Positions 35,556 through 45,628 of a stretch of 64,000 nt of DNA are shown here, piece after piece (position 1 is the stretch's first letter; each line of letters starts with the position of its first letter). Origin of the DNA: Salinimicrobium sediminilitoris. Lineage in GTDB: Bacteria > Bacteroidota > Bacteroidia > Flavobacteriales > Flavobacteriaceae. The DNA is taken from assembly GCF_020866905.1 (NCBI RefSeq), contig NZ_JAIVCC010000005.1, forward strand, positions 732,088-796,087, in the 5' to 3' direction. A program made the position numbers and the translations under genes. The notes beneath the pieces are model-generated. The model worked only from the letters and a program-made list of their open reading frames with translations, had not been told where the DNA came from and did not search any database.

Positions 35556-35606
35556 TTCCTTTTTTGAAGAATGTAGAGAAGCCTTAAAGGCTACAAGAAA
35601 AGATTT

Positions 35607-36839
35607 ATGGCAAAAGAAGAATTAGAATGTTCCTTCTGCGGAAGAAAAAAACCTGAAACCAACCTGCTTATCGCCGGGCTGGACGCTCATATTTGCGACC
35701 GGTGTATTGAGCAGGCTCATGGGATCGTTATTGAAGAATCAAAACAAGACAGCTCGGGGGAACTTTCCTCAGAGCTAAAGCTAAGAAAGCCTCAGGCCAT
35801 CAAAGGCTTTTTGGATCAATACGTTATTGGGCAGGAGCACACCAAAAAGGTACTTTCTGTCGCTGTTTATAATCACTACAAAAGATTATTACAGCCGGTG
35901 AATAACGATGATATCGAGATCCAGAAAAGTAATATTATTATGGTAGGGGAGACCGGTACCGGTAAAACCCTTATGGCCAAAACCATAGCCAAAATGCTAA
36001 ACGTGCCGCTGGCTATCGTAGATGCCACGGTATTGACCGAAGCCGGTTATGTGGGGGAAGATGTGGAAAGCATACTTACCCGCTTGCTTCAGGCTGCCGA
36101 TTATAATCTGGAGAAGGCACAGCACGGGATCGTATTTATTGATGAGATCGACAAGATTGCCCGCAAGAGCGATAATCCTTCGATCACGCGGGATGTGTCG
36201 GGAGAAGGCGTGCAGCAGGCATTACTTAAGCTTCTGGAAGGAACTACAGTGAATGTGCCGCCAAAAGGAGGTCGTAAACATCCCGATCAAAAGTTTATTG
36301 AAGTAGATACAGAAAATATTCTCTTTGTAACAGGAGGGGCTTTTGACGGCATTGAGAAGAACATTAGCAAGCGACTCAATATGCAGGCGGTTGGTTTTAG
36401 TGCTTCCAAAAGCGATGATGCTATTGAGCGGGAAAATTTGCTTAAGTACATCATTCCAAAAGATTTAAAAGATTTTGGACTTATTCCCGAAATTATTGGT
36501 CGTCTCCCGGTGCTTACACACATGAACCCATTGGATAGAAAGACCCTTAGGTCAATACTTACAGAACCTAAGAATGCTATTATTAAACAGTATCAAAAGC
36601 TGTTTGAGATGGATGATATTAACTTTACTATTACCGATGAAGCTCTGGATTTCATCGTAGAAAAAGCAATAGAATATAAGCTTGGAGCTCGTGGCTTGAG
36701 GTCCCTCTGTGAAGCAATACTTACCGATGCTATGTTTGAAATGCCCGAAGGCAATACCAACGTACTGGAGGTCGATAGAGATTACGCCGAAGAGAAACTG
36801 GATAAATCTGGTATAAAAAGGCTTAAAGCAGTCTCTTGA
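35607..36839 (+). CDS. clpX: ATP-dependent Clp protease ATPase subunit ClpX
   Basis: This 410-aa AAA+ unfoldase has an N-terminal zinc-binding domain (C8, C11, C30, C33), Walker A GETGTGKT (residues 114-121) and Walker B with VFIDEIDKI. The pore loop GYVGEDVE is visible. It unfolds tagged substrates into ClpP. It is followed by a terminator, so it ends the clpPX unit. Confidence 0.96.
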   Translation: MAKEELECSFCGRKKPETNLLIAGLDAHICDRCIEQAHGIVIEESKQDSSGELSSELKLRKPQAIKGFLDQYVIGQEHTKKVLSVAVYNHYKRLLQPVNNDDIEIQKSNIIMVGETGTGKTLMAKTIAKMLNVPLAIVDATVLTEAGYVGEDVESILTRLLQAADYNLEKAQHGIVFIDEIDKIARKSDNPSITRDVSGEGVQQALLKLLEGTTVNVPPKGGRKHPDQKFIEVDTENILFVTGGAFDGIEKNISKRLNMQAVGFSASKSDDAIERENLLKYIIPKDLKDFGLIPEIIGRLPVLTHMNPLDRKTLRSILTEPKNAIIKQYQKLFEMDDINFTITDEALDFIVEKAIEYKLGARGLRSLCEAILTDAMFEMPEGNTNVLEVDRDYAEEKLDKSGIKRLKAVS

Positions 36840-36860
36840 TAAGGTATCAAAAAGGATATT

Positions 36861-36892
36861 TAAAGCCATTCTCTTTAGAATGGCTTTTTTTA
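36861..36892 (+). terminator. Terminator of clpPX
   Basis: The stem AAAGCCATT/AATGGCTTT with loop CTCTTTAG is followed by a T-run, 22 bases after the clpX stop. Confidence 0.9.
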
Positions 36893-36996
36893 TGGCCTGT
36901 ATTTCATGTCTTCTGAATTTTTGAAAATTTTAATACAACAATTCGAATAAACGTGTAAATTAGACAGAATGTAATGATTTGTTAAATAGACGGATA

Positions 36997-37437
36997 ATGG
37001 AAAAATTAAATCCCTACCTTACTTTTTCCGGCAATTGTGAAGAAGCTTTTTATTTCTATAAATCGATTTTTGGAGGCGAATTCTCCCATATAAGTCGATA
37101 TCGGGATATCCCGTCAGATGAAGGTCTCGAGATTCCGGAATATAGAATGAACAAGATTAAACACATTGTGTTACCCCTCGGAGAAAAATGCCAATTGATT
37201 GGGAGTGATTGCGACGATGGATGGTGCCCCGAGGTGGTGAAGGGGAACAATGTTTCTCTCGCAATCGATGTGGAAAGCAAACAAAAAGCCGATAAGTACT
37301 TTGAAGCTTTATGTGCAGAAGGTTCGATTACCATGCAAATAGGTGATGTTTTCTGGGGAAGTTACTACGGAATGTGTACAGACAAATTTGGAGTAACCTG
37401 GATCATTAACCATCCCAAACCCGAAGGCAATACCTAG
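36997..37437 (+). CDS. VOC-family (PhnB-like glyoxalase fold) protein
   Basis: This protein has 146 aa from the ATG at 36997 (a TTG at 36979 is the only longer start). The opening LNPYLTFSGNCEEAFYFYKSIFGG is the PhnB/DUF1428-like VOC signature, and the C-terminal GVTWIINH completes the fold. These proteins are metal-dependent lyase or dioxygenase relatives or metal-free binding proteins. The actual reaction is not known. It is 1 base from the next gene. Confidence 0.88.
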   Translation: MEKLNPYLTFSGNCEEAFYFYKSIFGGEFSHISRYRDIPSDEGLEIPEYRMNKIKHIVLPLGEKCQLIGSDCDDGWCPEVVKGNNVSLAIDVESKQKADKYFEALCAEGSITMQIGDVFWGSYYGMCTDKFGVTWIINHPKPEGNT

Positions 37438-37438
37438 A

Positions 37439-37891
37439 ATGCAACAACTGGAGATCAAGACTGCGATTCAAATAGCAAGATCCAAATATGACATTTTTGA
37501 GGCGATAGTTGAGCCTGAGAAAATGAGCGGGTACTTTATTTCAGGTTCCTCCGGGAGTCTGCAGGAAGGGAAGACCGTCAACTGGACCTTTCCCGAATTC
37601 CCTGATAGTTTTCCTGTCAAAGTTGTTCAGGTAAATGCTTCTGAAAAGGTTCTTTTTGAATGGGATGGAGCCGAAGGATTTAAGACTACCGTAGAAATTA
37701 ATCTGGAGAAAATTACCGATACTCAGACTCTTGTAACAATCACCGAAGGAAAGATGGAGGTAACCGAACAGGGAATAAAATGGTATGGCCAGAATACTGA
37801 AGGCTGGGCTAATTTTTCAGCCAGTTTAAAAGCTTATATGGAGCACGGTATAAACCTTCGCAAGGGCGCATTTGATTTTCTGAAAAAATAG
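37439..37891 (+). CDS. SRPBCC/AHSA1-domain protein
   Basis: This 150-aa protein has an AHSA1/START-like hydrophobic-pocket fold (IQIARSKYDIFEAIVEPEKMSGYF, FEWDGAEGFKTTVEI, GWANFSASLKAYMEHG). Such proteins bind small hydrophobic ligands or, rarely, act as HSP90 co-chaperones. It follows the VOC gene by 1 base and precedes a DinB gene, a combination often seen as a small accessory cassette. Confidence 0.85.
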   Translation: MQQLEIKTAIQIARSKYDIFEAIVEPEKMSGYFISGSSGSLQEGKTVNWTFPEFPDSFPVKVVQVNASEKVLFEWDGAEGFKTTVEINLEKITDTQTLVTITEGKMEVTEQGIKWYGQNTEGWANFSASLKAYMEHGINLRKGAFDFLKK

Positions 37892-37917
37892 ATTTTTAAT
37901 TTCTTTATTCAACGGTC

Positions 37918-38487
37918 ATGAAAACAACATCTGCCGAAGTAATTAATGATCTTATTGTTCGCACAGAGGCCAATCTTAGAATGGCCCGTGAGCTAAACAA
38001 AAGATCTGTCCATGATCTTAACCAAAGTCCTGCACCGGGCTCCTGGAGTGCATTGGAATGTATTGAACATCTCAATTATTACGGGGATTTCTATGTTCCT
38101 GAAATTGAAAACCAAATTGCTTCTTCACCTTATCTGCACGAAGAGATCTTCAAAAGTGGCTTTTTGGGAAATTATTTTGCTCAAAGTATGCTTCCAAAAG
38201 AGGGTTTTAAAAAGATGAAAACTTTGAAGAGTACTAATCCCTCGGGAAAGAAACTGGGTAAGGAAGTTATCGACAGGTTCATCATGCATCAGCAAAAGTT
38301 ACTGGAGTTGCTCAAAAAAGCAAAAAGTGTAAGTCTTACCCGCACCAAAACCGGAATAAGTATTTCCAGGTTCATTAGGTTGCGGCTGGGAGACACTTTT
38401 AGAGTTGCTATCTATCATAATCAAAGACATTTGCTACAGGCCGAGAGGGCATTGAAATCTGTAGAAACTTCTGCAGCCGAAGCATAA
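37918..38487 (+). CDS. DinB-family four-helix protein
   Basis: This 189-aa protein has the DinB/YfiT-like four-helix fold. A metal-binding set is plausible from H51 (CIEHLNYY), H167 and H171 (YHNQRHLLQ). Relatives include thiol transferases such as bacillithiol S-transferases. It is 26 bases after the SRPBCC gene and ends at the shared hairpin at 38494. Confidence 0.85.
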   Translation: MKTTSAEVINDLIVRTEANLRMARELNKRSVHDLNQSPAPGSWSALECIEHLNYYGDFYVPEIENQIASSPYLHEEIFKSGFLGNYFAQSMLPKEGFKKMKTLKSTNPSGKKLGKEVIDRFIMHQQKLLELLKKAKSVSLTRTKTGISISRFIRLRLGDTFRVAIYHNQRHLLQAERALKSVETSAAEA

Positions 38488-38493
38488 GTTAAG

Positions 38494-38526
38494 AGAGGTT
38501 CCAAAAATGACATTTTTGGAACCTCT
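38494..38526. terminator. Bidirectional hairpin after the DinB gene
   Basis: A 14-bp stem AGAGGTTCCAAAAA (38494-38507) with its complement at 38513-38526, loop TGACA. It is nearly identical to the hairpin at 14551-14582 and, like it, lies between convergent genes. The T-run is short. Confidence 0.75.
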
Positions 38527-38570
38527 TTAAATTCAGGTGAAGTGGGGAATCTTTTTTAGTAGCCGGAAAT

Positions 38571-38603
38571 AAAAAACCCGCTTCAGTAAAGAAGCGGGTT
38601 TTT
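38571..38603. terminator. Terminator between the DinB gene and groEL
   Basis: A 13-bp stem AAAAACCCGCTTC/GAAGCGGGTTTTT with loop AGTAAA is flanked by A-run and T-run. It can terminate groEL (minus) and the upstream plus-strand unit. Confidence 0.85.
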
Positions 38604-38633
38604 CTATTCTAAAACTTAAGATATGCAGAGTAA

Positions 38634-38668
38634 AATCTCAATACTCAATACTCATATCTCAAATCTAT
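38634..38668. repeat. Imperfect 7-bp tandem repeat after the groEL stop
   Basis: Units of the form ATCTCA/ATACTCA/ATACTCA/TATCTCA/AATCTAT follow each other with a 7-bp period, ending 2 bases before the groEL stop codon. The period matches the CTTAAAC array after miaB. Confidence 0.6.
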
Positions 38669-38670
38669 TT

Positions 38671-40344
<1,674 letters not shown>

Positions 40345-40413
40345 TTAATCTTGTTTTCAAAAATTGATGAGGTAAAAAACCGCCTGTAAGTGATGGCGGT
40401 GTAACCACAGTGG

Positions 40414-40689
40414 TTATACTATAGCAAGAATATCTTCCTCTCTCATGATAAGGTAATCTTTACCTTCCAGTTTGAGCTCTGTACCTGCATATTTTCCATA
40501 AAGCACACTGTCACCAACCTTAACGGTCATGTCGTGATCTTTTTTACCGCCGCCTACGGCTACTACTGTGCCTTTTTGAGGCTTTTCTTTTGCGGTTTCT
40601 GGAATGTAAATACCTGATGCAGTTTGAGTTTCGGCTGCGGCAGGCTCAACAAGTACTCTGTCTGAAAGAGGTTTAATGTTTAGTGCCAT
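40414..40689 (-). CDS. groES: Co-chaperonin GroES
   Basis: This 91-aa lid protein of GroEL has [15 protein letters not shown] at the N-terminus and the mobile-loop region [17 protein letters not shown]. It heads the groESL operon. The upstream region has no TAnnTTTG match, so a heat-responsive control differing from housekeeping promoters is possible but not demonstrated. Confidence 0.96.
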   Translation of the reverse strand: MALNIKPLSDRVLVEPAAAETQTASGIYIPETAKEKPQKGTVVAVGGGKKDHDMTVKVGDSVLYGKYAGTELKLEGKDYLIMREEDILAIV

Positions 40690-40777
40690 TTTACAAATGT
40701 ATTTTAGTTAATGATTCTATTAATTGAACTGGCTTAAAGACGAAAATTGTGCCAGTTGGTAAATGCTGACAAAAGCC

Positions 40778-40812
40778 AAAAAAAAATGCCAGCTTGTCAT
40801 AAGCTGGCATTT
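40778..40812 (-). terminator. Terminator of the secG operon
   Basis: On the minus strand the 12-bp stem AAATGCCAGCTT/AAGCTGGCATTT (loop of 5) is followed by a T-run. It separates secG from groES. Confidence 0.85.
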
Positions 40813-40834
40813 GTATAAATATTTTAGGAACTTT

Positions 40835-41173
40835 TTAGTTCTGCTCTCCAGGATTGTTGGCAGGAGTTTCAATAGGTGCAGGGATGTTGGTTTCCACCTC
40901 TGGTTCACCGCCCATTATCTTAGATTCTCCAACTCCATTCCCATCCATGATGGTAACGTTGGAAAGTAGGATAAGCACAAGTAAAAGTGTAGCCAGGGTC
41001 CAGGTACTTTTATCCAAAAAGTCCGAAGTTTTTTGGACTCCCCCAATTTGGTTTGCACCACCGCCAAAGGCAGATGATAGTCCGCCACCCTTAGGGTTTT
41101 GAACCATGATAACCACTACCAGCAAAAACGCTACTATAATTATAAGTGTCAAAAAGATTGTAAACGTGCTCAT
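40835..41173 (-). CDS. secG: Preprotein translocase subunit SecG
   Basis: This 112-aa protein has two membrane helices (about residues 3-23 and 56-74) joined by the SecG motif NPKGGGLSSAFGGG. It is an accessory part of the SecYEG channel. The Pro/Glu-rich tail is typical of the Bacteroidota forms. It is 5 bases after the TPR gene. Confidence 0.92.
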   Translation of the reverse strand: MSTFTIFLTLIIIVAFLLVVVIMVQNPKGGGLSSAFGGGANQIGGVQKTSDFLDKSTWTLATLLLVLILLSNVTIMDGNGVGESKIMGGEPEVETNIPAPIETPANNPGEQN

Positions 41174-41178
41174 TATGC

Positions 41179-42027
41179 TTAACTGTTATTTTCCTGTAAT
41201 TTTTCGATTGCCCGAATTTGGTCTGCAAAGAAACCACTTTTTTCCGGATTTTTCAAAATTAAAATTTTATATGCCTGTATGGCTTTTTTGTAATTTTTTT
41301 GTTCCAGGTATACCCGCGCTAAAGTCTCTGTCATAAGGGATTCCGGCGCTGCCAGGCTGTCCTCTGCGAGATTGGCTTTTTTTGCAGTTTTTGAGGGGGT
41401 AATGCGCGGATTTTTGGAAATAAATTCCTCAATTAGTTCAAACTTTCTGCTCTTTGCTTCCTGTTCTTCTGAAGATAAACCTTCCCTGTTTATAGGTTTT
41501 GCTGAAGCAAGCTTTAACCATTCTGAAAATGAATGATTTTCGTTCGGATTAAAAGAGAGGGGTTTTCCTAAATCAAGGGAATCATCTTCAGCTGAAGTTT
41601 GCCCTTCTTTTTCTCTTCTTCTGAAAAGCTCGGGATCAAAAACCTGTTCAGATTCCTTCACCTTCATTTTTAAAGCCTTGTCAAGAGAAAGATTGTCATC
41701 TTTTGTTTCGGCCTCTCCGGGCTGTAGATCTCCAATATCTTTTTGATGCTGCTCCTGTTTTTTAATGGAATCGGCGATCTTGTTCTGGTTGAACTCTTTC
41801 GAAGTGATAAAATCGAACAGTACTCCGCGATCTGCGGTGTGGGCAGCTGCAACCTTTAATTCTTTATTGTAATGTAAACTATTTACATTTTTAAGCCCCT
41901 TTAGTCGTACCGCACGGGCAGCCTGGAAGTACGGATATTTTTTCAAAACCTCGTGCAGGGCTTTTGTCTGCTCAAAAGAGACTGCAGCCGGATTTTTTAA
42001 TATCGATATTACTTCCTCCTGTTTCAT
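41179..42027 (-). CDS. TPR-containing protein between lptE and secG
   Basis: This 282-aa soluble protein has no signal peptide. Most of it is charged and probably flexible; a TPR-like helix pair occurs near the C-terminus (ETLARVYLEQKNYKKAIQAYKIL, about residues 232-255). The first base of its start codon is the last base of the lptE stop (position 42027), so it is translationally coupled. The position between lptE and secG is conserved in flavobacteria as far as I recall. The function is unknown; an adaptor role in envelope transport is only a guess. Confidence 0.75.
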   Translation of the reverse strand: MKQEEVISILKNPAAVSFEQTKALHEVLKKYPYFQAARAVRLKGLKNVNSLHYNKELKVAAAHTADRGVLFDFITSKEFNQNKIADSIKKQEQHQKDIGDLQPGEAETKDDNLSLDKALKMKVKESEQVFDPELFRRREKEGQTSAEDDSLDLGKPLSFNPNENHSFSEWLKLASAKPINREGLSSEEQEAKSRKFELIEEFISKNPRITPSKTAKKANLAEDSLAAPESLMTETLARVYLEQKNYKKAIQAYKILILKNPEKSGFFADQIRAIEKLQENNS

Positions 42028-42533
42028 TACCAGTTTGTAAGGGTGGCGTTAAAGATATCCTGGGTTATACGGGTGAAAATTTCCTCAAGGGCCGTTGCCA
42101 AAGTGGAGCCGGAAAGCTGATCGTTGGCCGGATAATCATAGTAAAAAGAGAATCGCCTGTCTAAAATGTCCTTTTCGGGATCAAGCGTATTATAATAACG
42201 CAAATTCACCACAATGGTAAGCCGGTTTTGAGCAGCTGTACTTTGAGCTGTTGCACTCATTGGGGACACGTAATAATCCACTATTTCACCTTCATATACC
42301 AAATCTCCGTTTTCATCTGTCAGGTTGAGGTTCGTCTGACTTTGAATAAGATCCTGAAGCTGCAGTGTGAAGGTGCGGTCTATTCCCGGTTCTACTATTG
42401 GTGCTGCATTCTGAAAATAATTTACCTGGAAAGTTTCTGCCTCACCCACATCGGCTCCCGTGAATGAGTAGATGCCACAGGAGTGGAAGCTAAGTAGAAA
42501 CAGGGCAGCAAGCAGCAGTTGAATTTTTTTCAT
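42027..42533 (-). CDS. lptE: LPS-assembly lipoprotein LptE
   Basis: This 168-aa lipoprotein has a lipobox ending FHSCG (C19), followed at once by IYSFTGADV, the usual start of Bacteroidota LptE. LptE plugs LptD and helps insert LPS into the outer membrane. lptD is not in this window. The preceding gene on the strand is the sigma-54 activator, 27 bases away. Confidence 0.88.
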   Translation of the reverse strand: MKKIQLLLAALFLLSFHSCGIYSFTGADVGEAETFQVNYFQNAAPIVEPGIDRTFTLQLQDLIQSQTNLNLTDENGDLVYEGEIVDYYVSPMSATAQSTAAQNRLTIVVNLRYYNTLDPEKDILDRRFSFYYDYPANDQLSGSTLATALEEIFTRITQDIFNATLTNW

Positions 42534-42560
42534 AAAATATAAGGTGTCAAAAATGACATT

Positions 42561-43817
42561 TTAAAGGTCGTATTGTTTGATCTTTCTGTACAGGGTGCGC
42601 TCACTTATTCCCAATTCTTCAGCCGCGGCCTTTCGTTTTCCATTGTGGCGTTCCAGGGATTTCTTGATGAGTTCCAATTCTTTATCCTGAAGGGAAAGGG
42701 TTTCTTCCTCCTCAATTTCTTCAGCAAAATAATATTTATCCTGTTTATCGGGTTGATTTTGCTGCGGAATTTGAAGAACTTCCAGTTGCTCGTCTGTTAT
42801 TTCTTCGGGAATGACATCTTCCTCATCATTATTTCCGTAGATCTTTTTAATAAGGCTTTCGTTTTCTTCTTTCACGTTTGTGTGACTCTCATTCTCCATG
42901 AGCTCTAAAGTGAGCTTTTTAAGATCGTTGAGATCGTTTTTCATGTCGAAAAGCACTTTGTAAAGGATCTCCCTCTCATTGCTGAAGTCGCTTTCTTTTT
43001 TCTTCTCCTCAATAATGGCCGGTAAATTACTGCCATAACCGGGGAGATATTCTTTAAGCTTTGCAGCGTCAATACTTCTTTCCTGTTCCAGGACAGAAAT
43101 TTGTTCGGCCAGATTCCTTAGCTGCCTTACGTTGCCATTCCATCGGTACTTTTGTAACAGGCTAATGGCATCATCATCAAGTCGTATGGTGGGCATTTTG
43201 TACTTTAAAGCAAAATCTGACGCAAATTTCCTAAAAAGCAGGTGGATATCGTCCTTGCGCTCGCGCAGGGGCGGCAGGTAGATTTCAACGGTACTCAACC
43301 TGTAATAAAGATCTTCCCGAAATTTCTCCTTTTGAATGGCTTCGCTCATATTAAGGTTGGTGGCAGCTACAATGCGCACATTAGTTTTCTGAACTTTGGA
43401 AGAACCAACTTTAATAAATTCTCCGTTTTCGAGAACTCTTAATAACCGAACCTGCGTAGTTAAAGGCAATTCCCCAACTTCATCGAGGAAGATAGTTCCT
43501 CCGTCGGCGACTTCGAAATATCCGCTCCGGGTTTGGGAGGCGCCGGTAAAAGCACCTTTTTCGTGCCCAAATAATTCTGAATCAATGGTGCCTTCGGGAA
43601 TTGCTCCACAGTTGACAGCAATGTATTTTCCATGCTTTCTATGGGAGAGGGCGTGGATGATCTTGGGAATACTTTCCTTTCCCACACCGCTTTCCCCGGT
43701 TACCAGCACCGAAATATCTGTAGGTGCCACCTGCATGGCTTTTTCTACAGCCCTGTTAAGCTTCTGGTCATTTCCCAGAATACCAAAACGTTGTTTTATT
43801 GCCTGAATGCTTTCCAT
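42561..43817 (-). CDS. Sigma-54-dependent transcriptional activator without receiver domain
   Basis: This 418-aa enhancer-binding protein has an AAA+ domain that starts almost at residue 1: Walker A GESGVGKE (residues 41-48), the sigma-54 contact loop GAFTGA (88-93), Walker B TIFLDE (108-113). The C-terminal Fis-type helix-turn-helix reads KRKAAAEELGISERTLYRKIKQ. There is no N-terminal receiver or GAF domain, so activity is not controlled by a fused sensor. A ~130-residue acidic linker (about 275-385) precedes the HTH. It is transcribed with lptE, TPR gene and secG. Its targets are unknown. Confidence 0.92.
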   Translation of the reverse strand: MESIQAIKQRFGILGNDQKLNRAVEKAMQVAPTDISVLVTGESGVGKESIPKIIHALSHRKHGKYIAVNCGAIPEGTIDSELFGHEKGAFTGASQTRSGYFEVADGGTIFLDEVGELPLTTQVRLLRVLENGEFIKVGSSKVQKTNVRIVAATNLNMSEAIQKEKFREDLYYRLSTVEIYLPPLRERKDDIHLLFRKFASDFALKYKMPTIRLDDDAISLLQKYRWNGNVRQLRNLAEQISVLEQERSIDAAKLKEYLPGYGSNLPAIIEEKKKESDFSNEREILYKVLFDMKNDLNDLKKLTLELMENESHTNVKEENESLIKKIYGNNDEEDVIPEEITDEQLEVLQIPQQNQPDKQDKYYFAEEIEEEETLSLQDKELELIKKSLERHNGKRKAAAEELGISERTLYRKIKQYDL

Positions 43818-43826
43818 ATTTTAAAT

Positions 43827-43859
43827 CAAATTCCAATAAACAAGCACCAAATTCCAATA
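43827..43859. repeat. Pair of CAAATTCCAATA direct repeats
   Basis: Two exact 12-bp copies (43827-43838 and 43848-43859), 21 bases apart, lie 10-42 bases upstream of the sigma-54 activator start codon (activator on the minus strand). They could be binding sites placed two helical turns apart. Confidence 0.5.
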
Positions 43860-43940
43860 GGGGTGCGGGAAATACTGTACTATTTAATTAAAGAGTTTTA
43901 CTCCTCCAATGTTGATCTTAAAGTTTAGAATTTTAATTTA

Positions 43941-43996
43941 CTTAAACCTTAAACCTTAAACCTTAAACCTTAAACCTTAAACCTTAAACCTTAAAC
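43941..43996. repeat. (CTTAAAC)8 perfect tandem repeat
   Basis: Eight perfect copies of the heptamer CTTAAAC (GTTTAAG on the minus strand) start 10 bases after the miaB stop codon and lie in the miaB-activator intergenic region. The tract is telomere-like in form but is internal to the sequence and non-coding. Confidence 0.95.
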
Positions 43997-44006
43997 CCAA
44001 TGACCA

Positions 44007-45452
44007 CTAATTGTTGTCGCTATACCCAACTGCTTCTCCTATTAGCGTAGCACTGGTACAGGCTTCTATCTTCACATTCACAAATTCACCTACTTTGTAG
44101 TTCTTCTTTGGAAAAACCGCAACCGTATTCTGGGTAGTTCTTCCGCTCCAATGAGCATCAGATTTTTTGGATTCTTTTTCGATCAAAACTTCTACCGTTT
44201 TACCAACGAACTGCTGCGTTCTGTAAAGGCTGTGTTCCCGCTGAAGGCTGACAATTTCTGTAAGTCTTCTTTTCTTTACTTCTTCGGGTACATCATCTTC
44301 AAGCTTTCTGGCCGCCATTGTTCCAGGTCTTTCAGAATAAGCGAACATAAAACCATAGTCGTATTTCACATATTCCATTAATGACAGCGTGTCCTGGTGA
44401 TCCTCTTCGGTTTCTGTAGGGAAGCCGGTGATCATATCCTGGGAAATAGCTACATCGGGAATTAATCTTTTGATGTTATCTATTAGGGTGAAATATTCCT
44501 CGCGGGTATGAAGTCGGTTCATTTCCCTGAGGATCCTATCGCTTCCGCTTTGCACAGGAAGGTGGATGTAATTACAAATATTTCTATAATTCGCCATTGC
44601 CTCGATCACGTCCAGGGTCATATCCTGCGGATTGGAGGTGGAGAATCTAATTCTCATTTTAGGATGTGCTTCGGCAACCATTCGCAAAAGTGCAGCGAAG
44701 TTTGTGGCGGTCGCAATTTGCATTTCAGAAGCATTTTTAAAATCCTTTTTAAGTCCGCCGCCGTACCACAAATAGCTGTCAACATTCTGTCCCAAAAGAG
44801 TGATTTCCTTGAATCCTTTTTTTGCGAGATCATTTACTTCTTCCATGATGCTCTGTGGATCCCGGCTGCGCTCTCTTCCTCTTGTGAAGGGAACCACGCA
44901 AAAGGTGCACATATTATCGCAACCACGGGTGATAGAGACAAAAGCCGAAACGCCGTTGCTTTGCAGTCGCACCGGGGAAATGTCGCCGTAAGTTTCATCT
45001 TTGGAAAGAATAACATTTACTGCGTTTCTTCCTTCCTCAACTTCATTTATAAGGTTTGGCAGGTCTTTATAGGCATCGGGTCCCACAACCAGGTCAACGA
45101 TCTTTTCTTCTTCCAGGAATTTAGCTTTAAGGCGCTCGGCCATGCAGCCAAGAACTCCCACTTTCATTCCCGGATTAATTTTCTTTACTGCGTTATATTT
45201 TTCGAGTCTCTTGCGAACTGTTTGTTCTGCTTTATCTCGTATTGAACAGGTATTAATAAGAACAAGGTCTGCTTCCTCAAGGCTCTGCGTAGTATCAAAG
45301 CCTTCTTTGGCGAGAATGGACGCAACGATCTCGCTGTCGCTAAAGTTCATCTGGCAGCCATAGCTCTCGATCATCAGCTTTTTCCCGTTTCCGGTCTTAG
45401 GCTCCATAACCAGTGCATTTCCCTGCTGTTTTTCATCTATAATCTTCTCCAT
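44007..45452 (-). CDS. miaB: tRNA-2-methylthio-N6-dimethylallyladenosine synthase
   Basis: This 481-aa radical-SAM methylthiotransferase modifies i6A37 of tRNAs reading UNN codons. It has the N-terminal MTTase cluster cysteines C33, C69 and C103 and the radical-SAM triad C178-xxx-C182-xx-C185 (in [10 protein letters not shown]). A C-terminal TRAM domain follows (about residues 415-478). The promoter at 45487 precedes it by about 35 bases, and the heptamer repeat follows directly. Confidence 0.95.
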   Translation of the reverse strand: MEKIIDEKQQGNALVMEPKTGNGKKLMIESYGCQMNFSDSEIVASILAKEGFDTTQSLEEADLVLINTCSIRDKAEQTVRKRLEKYNAVKKINPGMKVGVLGCMAERLKAKFLEEEKIVDLVVGPDAYKDLPNLINEVEEGRNAVNVILSKDETYGDISPVRLQSNGVSAFVSITRGCDNMCTFCVVPFTRGRERSRDPQSIMEEVNDLAKKGFKEITLLGQNVDSYLWYGGGLKKDFKNASEMQIATATNFAALLRMVAEAHPKMRIRFSTSNPQDMTLDVIEAMANYRNICNYIHLPVQSGSDRILREMNRLHTREEYFTLIDNIKRLIPDVAISQDMITGFPTETEEDHQDTLSLMEYVKYDYGFMFAYSERPGTMAARKLEDDVPEEVKKRRLTEIVSLQREHSLYRTQQFVGKTVEVLIEKESKKSDAHWSGRTTQNTVAVFPKKNYKVGEFVNVKIEACTSATLIGEAVGYSDNN

Positions 45453-45486
45453 ATTTCAAAAAAGTGCCATTAGGTAATTGAACGCG

Positions 45487-45518
45487 CAAAGATACGTTTT
45501 TAGTTGAGAAGTGACAAA
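45487..45518 (-). promoter_or_regulatory. Promoter of miaB
   Basis: On the minus strand TTTG (45518-45515), a 20-bp spacer and TATCTTTG (45494-45487) match the Bacteroidota consensus. Confidence 0.75.
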
Positions 45519-45601
45519 GTGACAGGAGGAAATAATGTCTTTTCTGAAGACCAAAAAAATGCATTTTTGAAAATTAAAAAAGCGATGTTTAAAATTTCCT
45601 A

Positions 45602-45609
45602 TACTTTTG
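45602..45609 (+). promoter_or_regulatory. -7 element (TACTTTTG) of topA
   Basis: TACTTTTG fits TAnnTTTG and lies 19 bases before the topA ATG. No clear -33 TTG was found at the right distance. Confidence 0.55.
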
Positions 45610-45628
45610 CAAATCTAAAAAAGATACT

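Noticed and set aside
40749-40754. Sigma-54 type -24 element (TGGCAC, minus strand) upstream of groES
   Set aside because: The matching -12 region reads AATTTTCGTC and lacks TTGC or TGC at the required distance, so the -24 match alone is probably chance.
43941-43996. CRISPR array or telomere
   Set aside because: The repeats are contiguous 7-mers with no spacers and lie inside the chromosome with normal genes on both sides.
44508-45245. 245-codon ORF on the plus strand across miaB
   Set aside because: It is antisense to miaB, which has full radical-SAM motifs. The ORF shows no domain and is an artefact of codon structure.
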